DNA from: Verrucomicrobiota bacterium
GTDB lineage: Bacteria; Verrucomicrobiota; Verrucomicrobiia; Verrucomicrobiales; Akkermansiaceae
Direction of reading: 5' to 3'
Length of the DNA: 52,488 nt
Assembly (NCBI GenBank): GCA_004294095.1
Contig: RDZR01000039.1
Location: forward strand, 1-52,488
Shown: piece by piece, positions 17,306 to 26,846 of the stretch
Position numbering within the stretch: the first letter of the stretch is position 1
Layout of the letters: the number at the start of each line of letters is the position of its first letter
The notes under the pieces: model-generated
What the model saw: only the letters and a program-made list of their open reading frames with translations
What the model was told of the DNA's origin: nothing
The model's database searches: none
Position numbers and translations under genes: made by a program

Positions 17306-18421
17306 ATGCAAGTTCCCATTCTTGAACTCAAGCCCACCTACCTCGAACTCAAGGACGAGCTCGATGCCGCTTACCACCGAGTTATGGACTCCGGGTGGTA
17401 TCTCATGGGCCGCGAGGTCGAGGCGTTTGAAGAAGAATATGCCGGCTATGTCGGCACCAAGCACTGTGTTGCGGTTGGAAACGGTCTCGATGCCATTCGC
17501 CTCGCATTGGAAGCCCATGGCATCGGTCCTGGCGACGATGTGATCGTCCCAGCACATACGTTCATCGCTACCTGGTTAGCAGTTAGCCAGACTGGCGCAA
17601 CGCCGGTAGCTGTCGATGTCTGCTTGGATACCGGCAATCTTGACCCAAGCCTCTTGGCGAGTGTCCTAACCTCCCGCACTAAGGCAATCGTTCCAGTGCA
17701 TCTTTACGGCCAACCCGCTGATATGGATCCGATCAATGAATTTGCCAAAGCGCACAATCTGATTGTCATCGAAGACAGCGCCCAAGCCCACGGCGCGCGC
17801 TACAAGGACCGCGCATGCGGCACCCTCGGACACGCCGCTGCATTCAGCTTTTACCCTGGCAAAAATCTCGGTGCATTCTCAGACGGTGGGGCTATCACCA
17901 CCAACGACGACGAAGTCGCTCGCAAAGCCAGACTACTCCGCAACTACGGCTCAGAAAAGCGTTACTATCATGACGTTCCCGCCATCAACTCCCGCTTGGA
18001 CGAGCTCCAAGCAGCCTTCCTCCGAGTTAAACTCCGCCACCTCGACGAATGGAACTCCCGGAGGTCAGTGATCGCGCAGCACTATCTTTCTCAACTTTCC
18101 GCTTTAAACTCTCAACTTTGTCTTCCAACTGTCCGCGAATGGGCAAAACCCGTCTGGCACCTCTTCGTCATCCGCCATCCGCGACGAGATGCGTTCCAAC
18201 AGCACCTTGCCAACAAAGGCATCCAGACGATCATTCACTATCCAATTCCTCCGCACCTGAGTGGGGCTTATACCAAAGTAGAAAGCGGAAAGCAGAAAGT
18301 TGAAATGAAGATTGCCGAGCAATTAGCGAACGAAGTTTTAAGTCTCCCCCTCGGTCCCCATATGTCGGTTCTTTCCGGCAACCTAGTCCGTAACGCCATC
18401 AACTCCTTCCTTTCATTCTAA
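17306..18421 (+). CDS. PLP-dependent sugar aminotransferase (FdtB/QdtB-like, DegT/DnrJ/EryC1 family)
   Basis: Adds the 3-amino group to the dTDP-3-keto-6-deoxyhexose. The protein is 371 residues from ATG 17306; the few codons upstream are not family-like. Motifs: [39 protein letters not shown], and [18 protein letters not shown] with the PLP-binding lysine. The C-terminal part has [21 protein letters not shown], as usual. It completes a dTDP-3-acetamido-3,6-dideoxyhexose pathway with the four preceding genes. A decayed copy lies at 26,847-27,797. Confidence 0.88.
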   Translation: MQVPILELKPTYLELKDELDAAYHRVMDSGWYLMGREVEAFEEEYAGYVGTKHCVAVGNGLDAIRLALEAHGIGPGDDVIVPAHTFIATWLAVSQTGATPVAVDVCLDTGNLDPSLLASVLTSRTKAIVPVHLYGQPADMDPINEFAKAHNLIVIEDSAQAHGARYKDRACGTLGHAAAFSFYPGKNLGAFSDGGAITTNDDEVARKARLLRNYGSEKRYYHDVPAINSRLDELQAAFLRVKLRHLDEWNSRRSVIAQHYLSQLSALNSQLCLPTVREWAKPVWHLFVIRHPRRDAFQQHLANKGIQTIIHYPIPPHLSGAYTKVESGKQKVEMKIAEQLANEVLSLPLGPHMSVLSGNLVRNAINSFLSF

Positions 18422-18436
18422 ACCATCTATATACCT

Positions 18437-19222
18437 ATGAAAGTCGTCATTCTCTGCGGTGGTAAAGGCACTCGTCTTCGTGAGGAAACTGAGTATCGCC
18501 CGAAACCGATGGTGCCCATAGGCAACCGGCCCATTCTGTGGCACATCATGAAAACCTACGCCCACTATGGACACAAGGATTTCGTGCTCTGCCTCGGTTA
18601 CAAGGGCGATATGATCAAGGAATACTTCCGGAACTACTTCTGGAATACTTGCGACATCACACTGAAACTGGGACGCGAAACGGAAATCACCTGCCATCAC
18701 GGGCACGATGAGGAGGACTGGAATGTCACACTGGCCGATACCGGCGAAGACTCGATGACAGCCTATCGAGTCAAGGCGATACAACGTTACATTCCTGAAG
18801 GGAGCCCTTTTTTGCTCACCTACGGGGATGGACTCGCAACAATAGATATCAACGCCAGCATCGCCTCTCACCGAGCAGTCGGAAAGGTCTGCACACTTAC
18901 CGCCGTTCATCCTGCGGGCCGCTTCGGGGCATTGCGTATCGAGGCAGACGGGAACATTCATTCCTTTGCTGAAAAGCCTCAATTCGAGGAATCCCTCGTC
19001 AATGGAGGTTACATGATATGTGAACATCAAATGTTTGATTACCTTCCGGCAGATCCCAATATGATGCTAGAGCGCGAACCGATGGATCACTTGGTGAGAG
19101 ATAGACAACTGCATGCTTTTCATCACAATGGCTTCTGGCAACCAATGGATACCTATCAAGAAAACCAATATTTGAACCGACTCTGGGACCAGGGCACGGC
19201 TCCTTGGAAGATCTGGGCATGA
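18437..19222 (+). CDS. rfbF: RfbF/DdhA, glucose-1-phosphate cytidylyltransferase
   Basis: Makes CDP-glucose, the entry to CDP-3,6-dideoxyhexoses. It has 261 residues. VVILCGGKGTRLREET is the nucleotide-binding loop; EYRPKPMVPIGNRPILWHIMK and LTYGDGLATIDI follow. It ends with the family's WQPMDTYQENQYLNRLWDQG. It starts a second nucleotide-sugar block and its stop overlaps the rfbG start (ATGA). Confidence 0.95.
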   Translation: MKVVILCGGKGTRLREETEYRPKPMVPIGNRPILWHIMKTYAHYGHKDFVLCLGYKGDMIKEYFRNYFWNTCDITLKLGRETEITCHHGHDEEDWNVTLADTGEDSMTAYRVKAIQRYIPEGSPFLLTYGDGLATIDINASIASHRAVGKVCTLTAVHPAGRFGALRIEADGNIHSFAEKPQFEESLVNGGYMICEHQMFDYLPADPNMMLEREPMDHLVRDRQLHAFHHNGFWQPMDTYQENQYLNRLWDQGTAPWKIWA

Positions 19223-20328
19223 CAGCTTTCGGAGACATCTATCGTGGAAAGAGGGTCTTAATTACCGGTCATACCGGTTTCAAGGGTTCATGGCTGTCCG
19301 AATGGCTGCTTGCACTCGGGGCAGAAGTCACAGGTTTAGCTCTGCCTCCGGAGACCACCCCAGCGCTCTTCGACGATCTGGGATTGGCTAATCGCTTGCA
19401 GCATCATATCGGGGACATACGGGATCTCTCAACAGTCCGGAAGGTAGTTGAGATGGCCCGTCCCGACTTTATTTTTCACCTCGCCGCACAACCGCTGGTC
19501 CGCCTGTCTTACGAGCAACCGGTTGAGACCTACGCCACCAACGTCCTTGGCACAGTTCATGTCCTCGAAGCCGTTCGCCTAGCCCGTCAACCCTGCACTG
19601 TTGTTGCGGTGACGACCGACAAGTGCTACGAAAACCGGGAATGGGTAAACAGCTACCGGGAAGATGATGCGTTGGGCGGCTATGATCCCTACAGCTCTTC
19701 GAAGGGTGCGGCGGAACTTGCGATCAGCGCTTATCGGCGCTCTTACTTTTCTAGACCCGATTCTATCGTCAAACTGGCATCCGCCCGCGCGGGAAATGTG
19801 ATCGGCGGTGGCGACTGGGCATTGGATCGCATCGTGCCTGACTGCATCCGAGCATTGCAAATCGGAAACACTATCCCTGTCCGTAATAAAGTGGCAATAC
19901 GGCCATGGCAGCATGTTCTGGAGCCCTTGAGTGGTTATCTTCTACTCGGCGCATCCCTTCACTATGCAACAGCGGCGGATGCTCTCCTTCAGCTATGCAG
20001 CGGCTTCAACTTCGGGCCTGCTCTAACATCAAACAGGACGGTTGAAGATCTGGTCAAGGAGATCCTCAAACACCTACCGGGGCATTGGGTGGATCGTAGC
20101 GATCCGCAGGCAGTGCACGAGGCCACCCTGCTAAATCTTGCCACGGATAAGGCATTCAGTTTCCTCAAGTGGCAACCGGTCTGGGACTTTCCCCGGACGG
20201 TTCAGCAGGCTGTTTCTTGGTATAGCCGTTATTCAGCCGATTCGGCAGCAGCCATCGACTCGACTACTTTTCAAATCTCTGACTACACCGCCGAAGCAAA
20301 GCGACTTGGCATTCCTTGGGCGCAATAA
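19219..20328 (+). CDS. rfbG: RfbG/DdhB, CDP-glucose 4,6-dehydratase
   Basis: Extended SDR that makes CDP-4-keto-6-deoxyglucose. From ATG 19219 it has 369 residues. The Rossmann motif reads GHTGFKGSWLSEWLLALGA, typical of CDP- rather than dTDP-glucose dehydratases. TTDKCYENREW supplies the catalytic Thr-Asp-Lys variant of RfbG, and YDPYSSSKGAAEL the Tyr/Lys pair. It overlaps rfbF by 4 nt. Confidence 0.94.
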   Translation: MTAFGDIYRGKRVLITGHTGFKGSWLSEWLLALGAEVTGLALPPETTPALFDDLGLANRLQHHIGDIRDLSTVRKVVEMARPDFIFHLAAQPLVRLSYEQPVETYATNVLGTVHVLEAVRLARQPCTVVAVTTDKCYENREWVNSYREDDALGGYDPYSSSKGAAELAISAYRRSYFSRPDSIVKLASARAGNVIGGGDWALDRIVPDCIRALQIGNTIPVRNKVAIRPWQHVLEPLSGYLLLGASLHYATAADALLQLCSGFNFGPALTSNRTVEDLVKEILKHLPGHWVDRSDPQAVHEATLLNLATDKAFSFLKWQPVWDFPRTVQQAVSWYSRYSADSAAAIDSTTFQISDYTAEAKRLGIPWAQ

Positions 20329-20344
20329 TCCCTCTAATCTGATC

Positions 20345-21835
20345 ATGACCCGTACCCCTACCGAACTCAAAGCAGAGATTCTCCACCTGACCCGTGAGTA
20401 TTCATCACTAATGCACAAGGCCAACCGCCCCGGAAACGATCCGCATCGCTCTCCGTTCACACTTGGTCAAACCATCCCCTATGCGGGAAGGGTTTTCACC
20501 GAGGACGAAGTGGAAGCCGCCGTCGGCTCTACGCTCGATTTCTGGCTCACGCTCGGACTCGAAGGCGAGGCGTTCGAAACGGAACTTGCCGCCCTGCTCG
20601 GCGTGAAGCACTCACTCCTCGTCAACTCCGGTTCCTCCGCCAACCTGGTGGCCCTCAGCACCCTCACCACCCACAAGCTCCCTGCCCACAAGCGACTCCA
20701 GCCCGGCGACGAGGTCATCACCGTCGCCGCCGGTTTTCCGACGACTGTAACTCCAATACTCCAAAACGGCCTCGTCCCAGTTTTCATCGACAACAATCCA
20801 GTCACCGGAAATCTCCGATCAGAGCAACTTCAATCTGCCTTTGTCTCCGGCAAGACCAAAGCGGTGATGATCGCCCATGCCCTCGGTAATCCCTTCGACA
20901 TCGGAGCTGTCATCGAGTTTTGCCGCGAACACGACTTATGGCTCATCGAGGACAATTGCGATGCGCTCGGCTGCACCTACTCGATGCCCATTGCCCGCGC
21001 CCATGCGTTGGGTTTCAAGGAAAACTCCCCCGGTATCTCGGCGGATGGCACCCACGTAACCCGCTATACAGGCGCTTGGGGTGACATCTCGACCCAGTCT
21101 TTCTATCCTCCCCATCATCTCACGATGGGAGAAGGTGGCGCTGTCAACATCATCCATCGTCCGCCGCTTAAGACCTACGCGGAAAGTTTCCGTGATTGGG
21201 GCCGCGACTGTTGGTGTGCTTCGGGTAAGGATAATACCTGCAACAAGCGCTTTCAATGGCAGCTCGGCGAATTGCCCGAAGGATACGACCACAAGTACAT
21301 TTACAGTCACCTCGGCTACAACCTGAAGCCCCTCGATCCCCAAGCCGCCATCGGCCGACAGCAGCTCAAAAAGCTCCCTGCTTTCATCGAAGCACGCAAA
21401 CAGAATTGGGAGCATCTCCGCGCAGGTCTAGCGGATCTCGATGAGTTTTTGGATTTCTCTCTCCCCACCCACGCCACCCACTGGACCCCGAAGGGCTTCA
21501 TGTGGGATGATAGCGGCTGCCGCACTGACTGTTCGTGGTTCGGCTTCATGATCCGCGTGAAGCCCGATGCTCCATTCACCCATTCTCAGCTAGGCCGCCA
21601 TCTCGACGAACATAAGATCGGCAACCGCATGCTCTTCGGCGGGAACCTCCTCCGCCAACCCGTCTTCGTGCAGCTCAGGAAAGACCGGCCGGAATCATTC
21701 CGCGTCGCCGTCCCGCTCGACGGGGCCGACACCATCATGAATACTGCGCTCTTCCTTGGCACCTATCCAGGCCTTACCAAGGCCATGATGGACTACGAAA
21801 TCGAAACCATAAATCGCTTCATACTCGGAAATTAA
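20345..21835 (+). CDS. rfbH: RfbH/DdhC, CDP-4-keto-6-deoxyglucose 3-dehydrase (E1)
   Basis: PMP/[2Fe-2S] enzyme that removes the C3 hydroxyl of CDP-4-keto-6-deoxyglucose. It has 496 residues from ATG 20345. In FYPPHHLTMGEGGAV a histidine occupies the place of the usual PLP lysine, the hallmark of this dehydrase family. Downstream, GRDCWCASGKDNTCNKRF and later CRTDCSW carry the cysteines for the iron-sulfur cluster. It is longer than the roughly 437 of Salmonella RfbH, partly from an insert around SMPIARAHALGFKENSPG. The partner reductase E3 (RfbI/DdhD) is not in the window. Confidence 0.93.
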   Translation: MTRTPTELKAEILHLTREYSSLMHKANRPGNDPHRSPFTLGQTIPYAGRVFTEDEVEAAVGSTLDFWLTLGLEGEAFETELAALLGVKHSLLVNSGSSANLVALSTLTTHKLPAHKRLQPGDEVITVAAGFPTTVTPILQNGLVPVFIDNNPVTGNLRSEQLQSAFVSGKTKAVMIAHALGNPFDIGAVIEFCREHDLWLIEDNCDALGCTYSMPIARAHALGFKENSPGISADGTHVTRYTGAWGDISTQSFYPPHHLTMGEGGAVNIIHRPPLKTYAESFRDWGRDCWCASGKDNTCNKRFQWQLGELPEGYDHKYIYSHLGYNLKPLDPQAAIGRQQLKKLPAFIEARKQNWEHLRAGLADLDEFLDFSLPTHATHWTPKGFMWDDSGCRTDCSWFGFMIRVKPDAPFTHSQLGRHLDEHKIGNRMLFGGNLLRQPVFVQLRKDRPESFRVAVPLDGADTIMNTALFLGTYPGLTKAMMDYEIETINRFILGN

Positions 21836-21912
21836 TGCAATTCCACGAGGGAGTCTTGAACCTTCGCCGGGATATGATAGGCAATCTTGTTTGTTGCACC
21901 AACAGAGTCAAA

Positions 21913-22956
21913 ATGACAGTTCTTAACCAAGACCTTCGTGAAATCCTAGACAGAACTCGGCCGCTTTGGGAAGAGCTTAAAGGGGGAAGGCTTTTCATAA
22001 CGGGAGGCACGGGCTTCTTCGGTCGTTGGCTGTTAGAAAGTTTCCTCTTCGCCAACCGGAGTTTGCGTTTGAACGCCAAAGCGGTGGTTCTGACTCGGAA
22101 TCCCGAGAATTTTCACCGCATTGCGCCGGAGCTAGCCGGATCACCTTTAATTACACTCGTGGTAGGCGATGTGACGGGATTCCGGATTCCAAGGGGTAGT
22201 TTTACCCACCTAATCCACGCCGCCAGTGAACTAAGCGTCGCAAATCCCAAGAATCCTCTTGGGCTTATTGAAACCACATTAACAGGCTTACGACGGGTAT
22301 TGGAGCTTGGGAAGAATAGCGGTGCCAGCAAGCTTTTGTTTACCAGTTCCGGAGCAGTTTATGGGCCCATGGTGGAAGGAAGGTGGATGATCTCCGAAAA
22401 GAGTCCTGTGTCGGCGCTTACTCTAGACGCACGGGGTGCTTATCCAGAGGCAAAGCGGCTCGCTGAACTCGTATCTTGCATTTCAGGCAAGGAACACGGG
22501 CTAGACGTTAAAATCGCACGGGGATTCGCATTCATTGGTCCCTTCCTTCCCCTCGATTCGCATCTTGCCGCTGCATGCTTTCTTCGCTCTGCTCTGGATG
22601 GCAACCCGATCGCGATTAAGGGACATGGCAAGACGATTCGATCCTATCTTTATGGGGCGGATCTCGCGGTCTGGCTTTGGACGATTCTGTTCAAGGGACA
22701 ACCCGCCGAGCCATACAATCTCGGATCAGATATTCCCGTGACGATCGCGGAACTCGCTCAACAGATTTCCGGAACCTCTGCCGCCAGTGTGGAGGTCCAA
22801 GTCCTCGGACAGGCACGAGACGGAGAATTGATTGACGTTTATCTCCCTGACATCTCAAAAGCCAAACATGAGCTTGGTCTGGATGTTTTCACCCCACTAC
22901 CCGAGGCAATCCGAAGGACAATGCTCAGCCACGCGAACAACAACAAAAAATCATGA
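21913..22956 (+). CDS. NAD-dependent epimerase/dehydratase-family sugar reductase
   Basis: Extended SDR of about 347 residues. LFITGGTGFFGRWLLESFL binds the dinucleotide, LLFTSSGAVYGPM is the active-site strand, and YPEAKRLAE gives YxxxK. It follows rfbH, where 3,6-dideoxyhexose clusters carry the final C4 reductase (abequose, paratose or yersiniose type). The substrate may be CDP-4-keto-3,6-dideoxyglucose or a branched derivative made by the nearby transketolase. An upstream ATG at 21835 overlaps the rfbH stop (TAATG) and would add 26 residues not typical of SDRs; 21913 is preferred. Confidence 0.75.
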   Translation: MTVLNQDLREILDRTRPLWEELKGGRLFITGGTGFFGRWLLESFLFANRSLRLNAKAVVLTRNPENFHRIAPELAGSPLITLVVGDVTGFRIPRGSFTHLIHAASELSVANPKNPLGLIETTLTGLRRVLELGKNSGASKLLFTSSGAVYGPMVEGRWMISEKSPVSALTLDARGAYPEAKRLAELVSCISGKEHGLDVKIARGFAFIGPFLPLDSHLAAACFLRSALDGNPIAIKGHGKTIRSYLYGADLAVWLWTILFKGQPAEPYNLGSDIPVTIAELAQQISGTSAASVEVQVLGQARDGELIDVYLPDISKAKHELGLDVFTPLPEAIRRTMLSHANNNKKS

Positions 22957-23732
22957 AGAAGAAGAGTAGTTTAAAGTCAATGGGACACCATGAAGCGAAG
23001 CACACCCCGACGGAGAAAGGCAATGTTGAGGGCTTTATCGATGCATTTGAATGTTCCGCGTTGCCACTCGGCCAGCGCCTGCAGAACTTCCCAAGACATG
23101 TCCGCCGTCAGGACATCGCTCGATTTCTAACAAAATATGAGATCTTTCAGCGTGTTCTTACGGTGAACGGAAATATCGTCGAATGCGGGGTATTTGCTGG
23201 TGGCGGACTCGCCAGTTGGCTCCACTTCTCCAGCATCCTGGAACCATTCAATCATACGCGAAAGATCATCGGTTTCGATACATTCGATGGGTTTCCAGAA
23301 ATCCACGCCAAGGACCTCCAAGGGGGAACCTCCGATCATTTGCATAAAAACGCCTTTAGAATCAACACAACGATCAAAGATGAAATCAAGGGCCTCGCCG
23401 CTCTCCACGATAGCAATCGGCCACTGGGCCACCTCCCTAAGGTCGAGCTGATCGAAGGAGATGCCTGCAAGACGATTCCTCAGTATGTAGATGACAATCC
23501 AAGCCTGTTGATCAGTCTGCTTTACCTTGATTTCGATATCTATGCCCCAACAAAAGTCGCACTGGAACACCTCTATCCGCGGATCGTTAAAGGCGGAATC
23601 GTTGCCTTTGACGAGCTGAACTGTCCGGAGTTCCCGGGTGAAACCGTAGCCCTGCTGGAACACTTCGATCTGGAACGGATTGAGCTTCGGCGCACCGTTA
23701 TGGATCCTCACATCTCCTACTTTATTAAATGA
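22953..23732 (+). CDS. TylF/MycF-like SAM-dependent sugar O-methyltransferase
   Basis: Protein of 259 residues. VNGNIVECGVFAGGGLASWL is the SAM-binding loop and RKIIGFDTFDGFPE the acidic loop of the TylF family, which O-methylates hydroxyls of deoxysugars in a metal-dependent way; SLLYLDFDIYAPTKVALEHL and GGIVAFDELN hold probable metal-binding acids. It overlaps both neighbours by 4 nt, so it belongs to the same operon and probably methylates the island's sugar or chain end. Confidence 0.78.
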   Translation: MKKKSSLKSMGHHEAKHTPTEKGNVEGFIDAFECSALPLGQRLQNFPRHVRRQDIARFLTKYEIFQRVLTVNGNIVECGVFAGGGLASWLHFSSILEPFNHTRKIIGFDTFDGFPEIHAKDLQGGTSDHLHKNAFRINTTIKDEIKGLAALHDSNRPLGHLPKVELIEGDACKTIPQYVDDNPSLLISLLYLDFDIYAPTKVALEHLYPRIVKGGIVAFDELNCPEFPGETVALLEHFDLERIELRRTVMDPHISYFIK

Positions 23733-24541
23733 AGAGCAAATCGATGGTTCTAGCAGGAGAGATCCGGGCCGAGGCTCTCCGAATGGTGGCACGGGCCAGC
23801 GCCTCCCACATCGGGGGCGCACTGTCGATGGCAGATTTGCTGGCGGTGCTATACGATGAAACAATGCGTGTGAAGCCGGACCAGCCGGAGTGGCCTGACC
23901 GCGACCGCTTCATCTTGAGCAAGGGCCACAGCTGCACCGCAGTTTACGCTACGCTGGCATTACGCGGCTTCTTCCCATTAGCGGAACTGGAGACCTATGG
24001 GCAGGATAACTCACGCCTTATGTCGCACGTAAGCCACAAGGTTCCGGGCATCGAGTTTTCTACCGGCTCGCTTGGTCACGGTTTGCCGTTCGGCTGTGGC
24101 AAGGCCTTGGCAGCCAAGCGTCTGAAAAAATCTTGGCGCACGTTTGTAATGCTAAGCGATGGTGAACTGGACGAAGGCTCCAATTGGGAGGCCATTCTCT
24201 TTGCCCCGCAACATCGCTTGGACAATCTGGTTGCCATCGTGGATTACAATAAAATCCAGAGTCTTGGCAACGTGAAGGAAGTTTTAGATTTGCATCCGTT
24301 GGCAGACAAATTCCGTGCGTTCAAATGGGCTGTAAAAGAAATCGACGGGCATGACCACGAGGAAATCCATTCCGCACTTGCTGTGTTACCATGGGAACCC
24401 AGCAAGCCAAACTGTCTTATCGCCCATACGGTCAAAGGCAAAGGTGTCAGTTTTATGGAAAATCAATTGCTTTGGCATTACCGCTCGCCAGGTATTGATC
24501 AATTGAACCAAGCATTACGAGAATTGAATTGTGAGCCATGA
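23729..24541 (+). CDS. Transketolase-like protein, N-terminal (TPP-binding) subunit
   Basis: It has 270 residues. RASASHIGGALSMADLLAVLY, DRFILSKGHSCTAVYATLA, GSLGHGLPFGCGKALA and the TPP motif LSDGELDEGSNWEAILFA...VDYNKIQSLG match the first half of transketolase. The second half is the next gene, overlapping by 4 nt. Two-subunit transketolases occur in many genomes; inside a deoxysugar operon the pair may transfer a two-carbon ketol unit to a 4-keto sugar. That role is inferred from context only. Confidence 0.88.
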   Translation: MKSKSMVLAGEIRAEALRMVARASASHIGGALSMADLLAVLYDETMRVKPDQPEWPDRDRFILSKGHSCTAVYATLALRGFFPLAELETYGQDNSRLMSHVSHKVPGIEFSTGSLGHGLPFGCGKALAAKRLKKSWRTFVMLSDGELDEGSNWEAILFAPQHRLDNLVAIVDYNKIQSLGNVKEVLDLHPLADKFRAFKWAVKEIDGHDHEEIHSALAVLPWEPSKPNCLIAHTVKGKGVSFMENQLLWHYRSPGIDQLNQALRELNCEP

Positions 24542-25470
24542 GAACAGCATTCATCAATGAACTGATCGTACAGGCTCGACAGCATCCCGAAATCTTTCTG
24601 ATCGTGGGTGACCTCGGATTTTCTGTCATCGAGCCGTTCGCTTCGGAGTTTCCGGACCGGTTTCTCAACGCCGGTATCGCTGAGCAAAACATGACCGGGG
24701 TGGCAGCAGGTCTTGCCTCCGAGGGGTATCACGTTTTCACCTATTCCATCGCCAACTTCCCCACCTTGCGCTGCCTAGAGCAGATCCGCAATGATATCTG
24801 TTATCACAATTTACCAGTGACTGTTGTCGCAGTTGGTGGCGGTTTAGCATATGGTAACTTGGGATATTCTCACCACGCCGTGCAAGACATCGCCATTCTC
24901 CGAACAATGCCGAACCTTACATTACTGGCCCCCGGAGATCCTGGGGAGACAAAAGAGTGCGTTTCATGGCTCTCCATAAATCCAAGACCTTCTTATTTAC
25001 GCATCGGTAAAGCTGGGGAGAAATCACTTCACGAAGTCCGAGGCATAGACGGAATCCCGTTGCTTGTTAGGCCTGGCACGACAGACATTGCTCTTGTCTC
25101 GACAGGAGGCATTCTAGATGAGACACTCGCGGCGGCGGATATTCTCTCTAAGGATGGTCTGATGGCTCCTGTTTACTCGATGCCATGGCTCAAGCCGCTC
25201 AGCCCAAGCAGTCTATCTATCCTAGCACCTTATCGTGCGCTGGTTGCAGTTGAAGAGCACGTTCCGCAGGGCGGCCTTGCAGGAGCCTTGCGGGAAAATC
25301 TCCCGCACTCTGTTCCGATACATTCGATCTCTGTCTCAGAATCGATCTCATCTATGGTAGGTAGCCAGTCTTTCCTCCGGAACGAGTCCGGCATCACATC
25401 AAATCATATCGAGTCCGTATTTAGGCATGCACTGATCCAATGGCGCAGTTTCCAGTTACCTACCCCATAG
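24538..25470 (+). CDS. Transketolase-like protein, C-terminal subunit
   Basis: It has 310 residues carrying the pyrimidine-binding and C-terminal domains. VGDLGFSVIEPF, FLNAGIAEQNMTGVAAGLA with the conserved catalytic Glu, and YGNLGYSHHAVQDIAILRTMP are diagnostic. It forms the functional enzyme with the preceding subunit. A 114-bp AT-rich gap follows, so it may be the last gene of the rfbF-led operon. Confidence 0.88.
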   Translation: MRTAFINELIVQARQHPEIFLIVGDLGFSVIEPFASEFPDRFLNAGIAEQNMTGVAAGLASEGYHVFTYSIANFPTLRCLEQIRNDICYHNLPVTVVAVGGGLAYGNLGYSHHAVQDIAILRTMPNLTLLAPGDPGETKECVSWLSINPRPSYLRIGKAGEKSLHEVRGIDGIPLLVRPGTTDIALVSTGGILDETLAAADILSKDGLMAPVYSMPWLKPLSPSSLSILAPYRALVAVEEHVPQGGLAGALRENLPHSVPIHSISVSESISSMVGSQSFLRNESGITSNHIESVFRHALIQWRSFQLPTP

Positions 25471-25584
25471 TCGCTGTAGTTTAAGATCTCACACGCAATA
25501 CTCAATGGCTGCGAGTTTCTAGTCAAACTGGACACGCCGCATTTATTGCTCTAATATGTTCACTCGAAATACCAAATTTATCAT

Positions 25585-26781
25585 ATGTTGAAACGTTTCA
25601 TTAGGAGAATTAAAAAGAAAATTCATAACCGGCACCGAAAAAAAGTCAATGAACAAAATCTCCAGAATTCTCATAAACTAAAAATAATCAATCCCAAAAA
25701 TTTCGGCGATTTGGCATGCTTGGTGAAAGAGAAATCGAAAGAAACTGTTTCATTCCCGAAATTGTATGATCTCGCGGATAAATGTTCGATTGATTTTATA
25801 TATCCAGAAATTGAAGTCCGTAGATATTCTGACGCACAAGTATATTCTGACTCGGATTTCGTCGTGATTCCAGACGGAGCAATGTGGGAAAAATTCTACA
25901 AACCACAGTGGACTAAATGTCTTCCCCTCGATAAAGATCTATTAAAAGTAGAAGATCAAACGATCTACATCAAAAATTCCAAACGATTCATTTCTGTTGA
26001 TGTAGGATTTTCCTTGTGTGGTGTTTGTAGTGCGGTATGGGCCCATTTTATTGTTCAGTATCTACCAAAGATTTACTATATTCAAAGATTAGGGAGTGAT
26101 ATAAATTCAATAACCCTAATTGTCCCTCGTTATACGGATTCGCAAATAATCGAAATCGTTGATCCCATAGTTAAATCCTTAGTCGGTATTAAAATTCTTG
26201 TGCTTCAACCTGATGAAGTCGCCAATTGCAAGATTTTATATCATATCGGAAACACGTCATACATTACGGACCACGCGAATTATATCAACCCATCGGATAT
26301 TATTATTCCACGTTTTGTTCTTGATCTTCTGAAAGAAAAGCTGGTCAAATTTCCCCCTAGAGCTCTCTCTATCGAAGAGGGTAAACCTGTAATTCCATAC
26401 AAGAAAATATATATCGGAAGAACGGGATATCGCAATATCATAAATCATGATGAAATTGAAAATTATTTCATCGAGCTTGGATTTGAAATAGTTTTTCCAC
26501 ACAAAGTCAATCTTGCTGAAAAAGTAAAAATGTTCAGAGATGCTGCTATCGTCGTTGGCCCTTTTTCCAGCGGATTTACTAACATTATTTTCTGTCACCC
26601 CGGCACAAAAGCCCTTGGCTTCATCAATTTTCAAAGGGCATATGATGGCTACGTTGGGACCATCGCTGATTACTTCGATATCAATCTGATGCTTGTTAGT
26701 GGTAATGATCAGGATGACACAATACATAGCTCATATTCTGTGCCGCTTGATCGAATCAAAGAAGCATACTTAACATTATAA
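25585..26781 (+). CDS. Family 61-like glycosyltransferase (DUF563)
   Basis: Protein of 398 residues with a very basic N-terminus (LKRFIRRIKKKIHNRHRKK) and no membrane segment. Its C-terminal half has KKIYIGRTGYRNI and VVGPFSSGFTNIIFCHPG, matching the R..ARR/G.hGA.htN..F..pG pattern of GT61/DUF563 capsule transferases. It is strikingly more AT-rich and Lys/Ile-rich than its neighbours, consistent with separate recent acquisition. Donor and acceptor cannot be predicted. Confidence 0.62.
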   Translation: MLKRFIRRIKKKIHNRHRKKVNEQNLQNSHKLKIINPKNFGDLACLVKEKSKETVSFPKLYDLADKCSIDFIYPEIEVRRYSDAQVYSDSDFVVIPDGAMWEKFYKPQWTKCLPLDKDLLKVEDQTIYIKNSKRFISVDVGFSLCGVCSAVWAHFIVQYLPKIYYIQRLGSDINSITLIVPRYTDSQIIEIVDPIVKSLVGIKILVLQPDEVANCKILYHIGNTSYITDHANYINPSDIIIPRFVLDLLKEKLVKFPPRALSIEEGKPVIPYKKIYIGRTGYRNIINHDEIENYFIELGFEIVFPHKVNLAEKVKMFRDAAIVVGPFSSGFTNIIFCHPGTKALGFINFQRAYDGYVGTIADYFDINLMLVSGNDQDDTIHSSYSVPLDRIKEAYLTL

Positions 26782-26846
26782 ATTCGGCGATAAAATCCTT
26801 CCAGACTAGGTATTCAACCTCATCAATCCAAAGAAATTGCTCTGCC

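Noticed and set aside
20138-20344. Upstream extension of rfbH into rfbG
   Set aside because: Overlaps conserved RfbG C-terminal coding sequence; family N-terminus fits ATG 20345.
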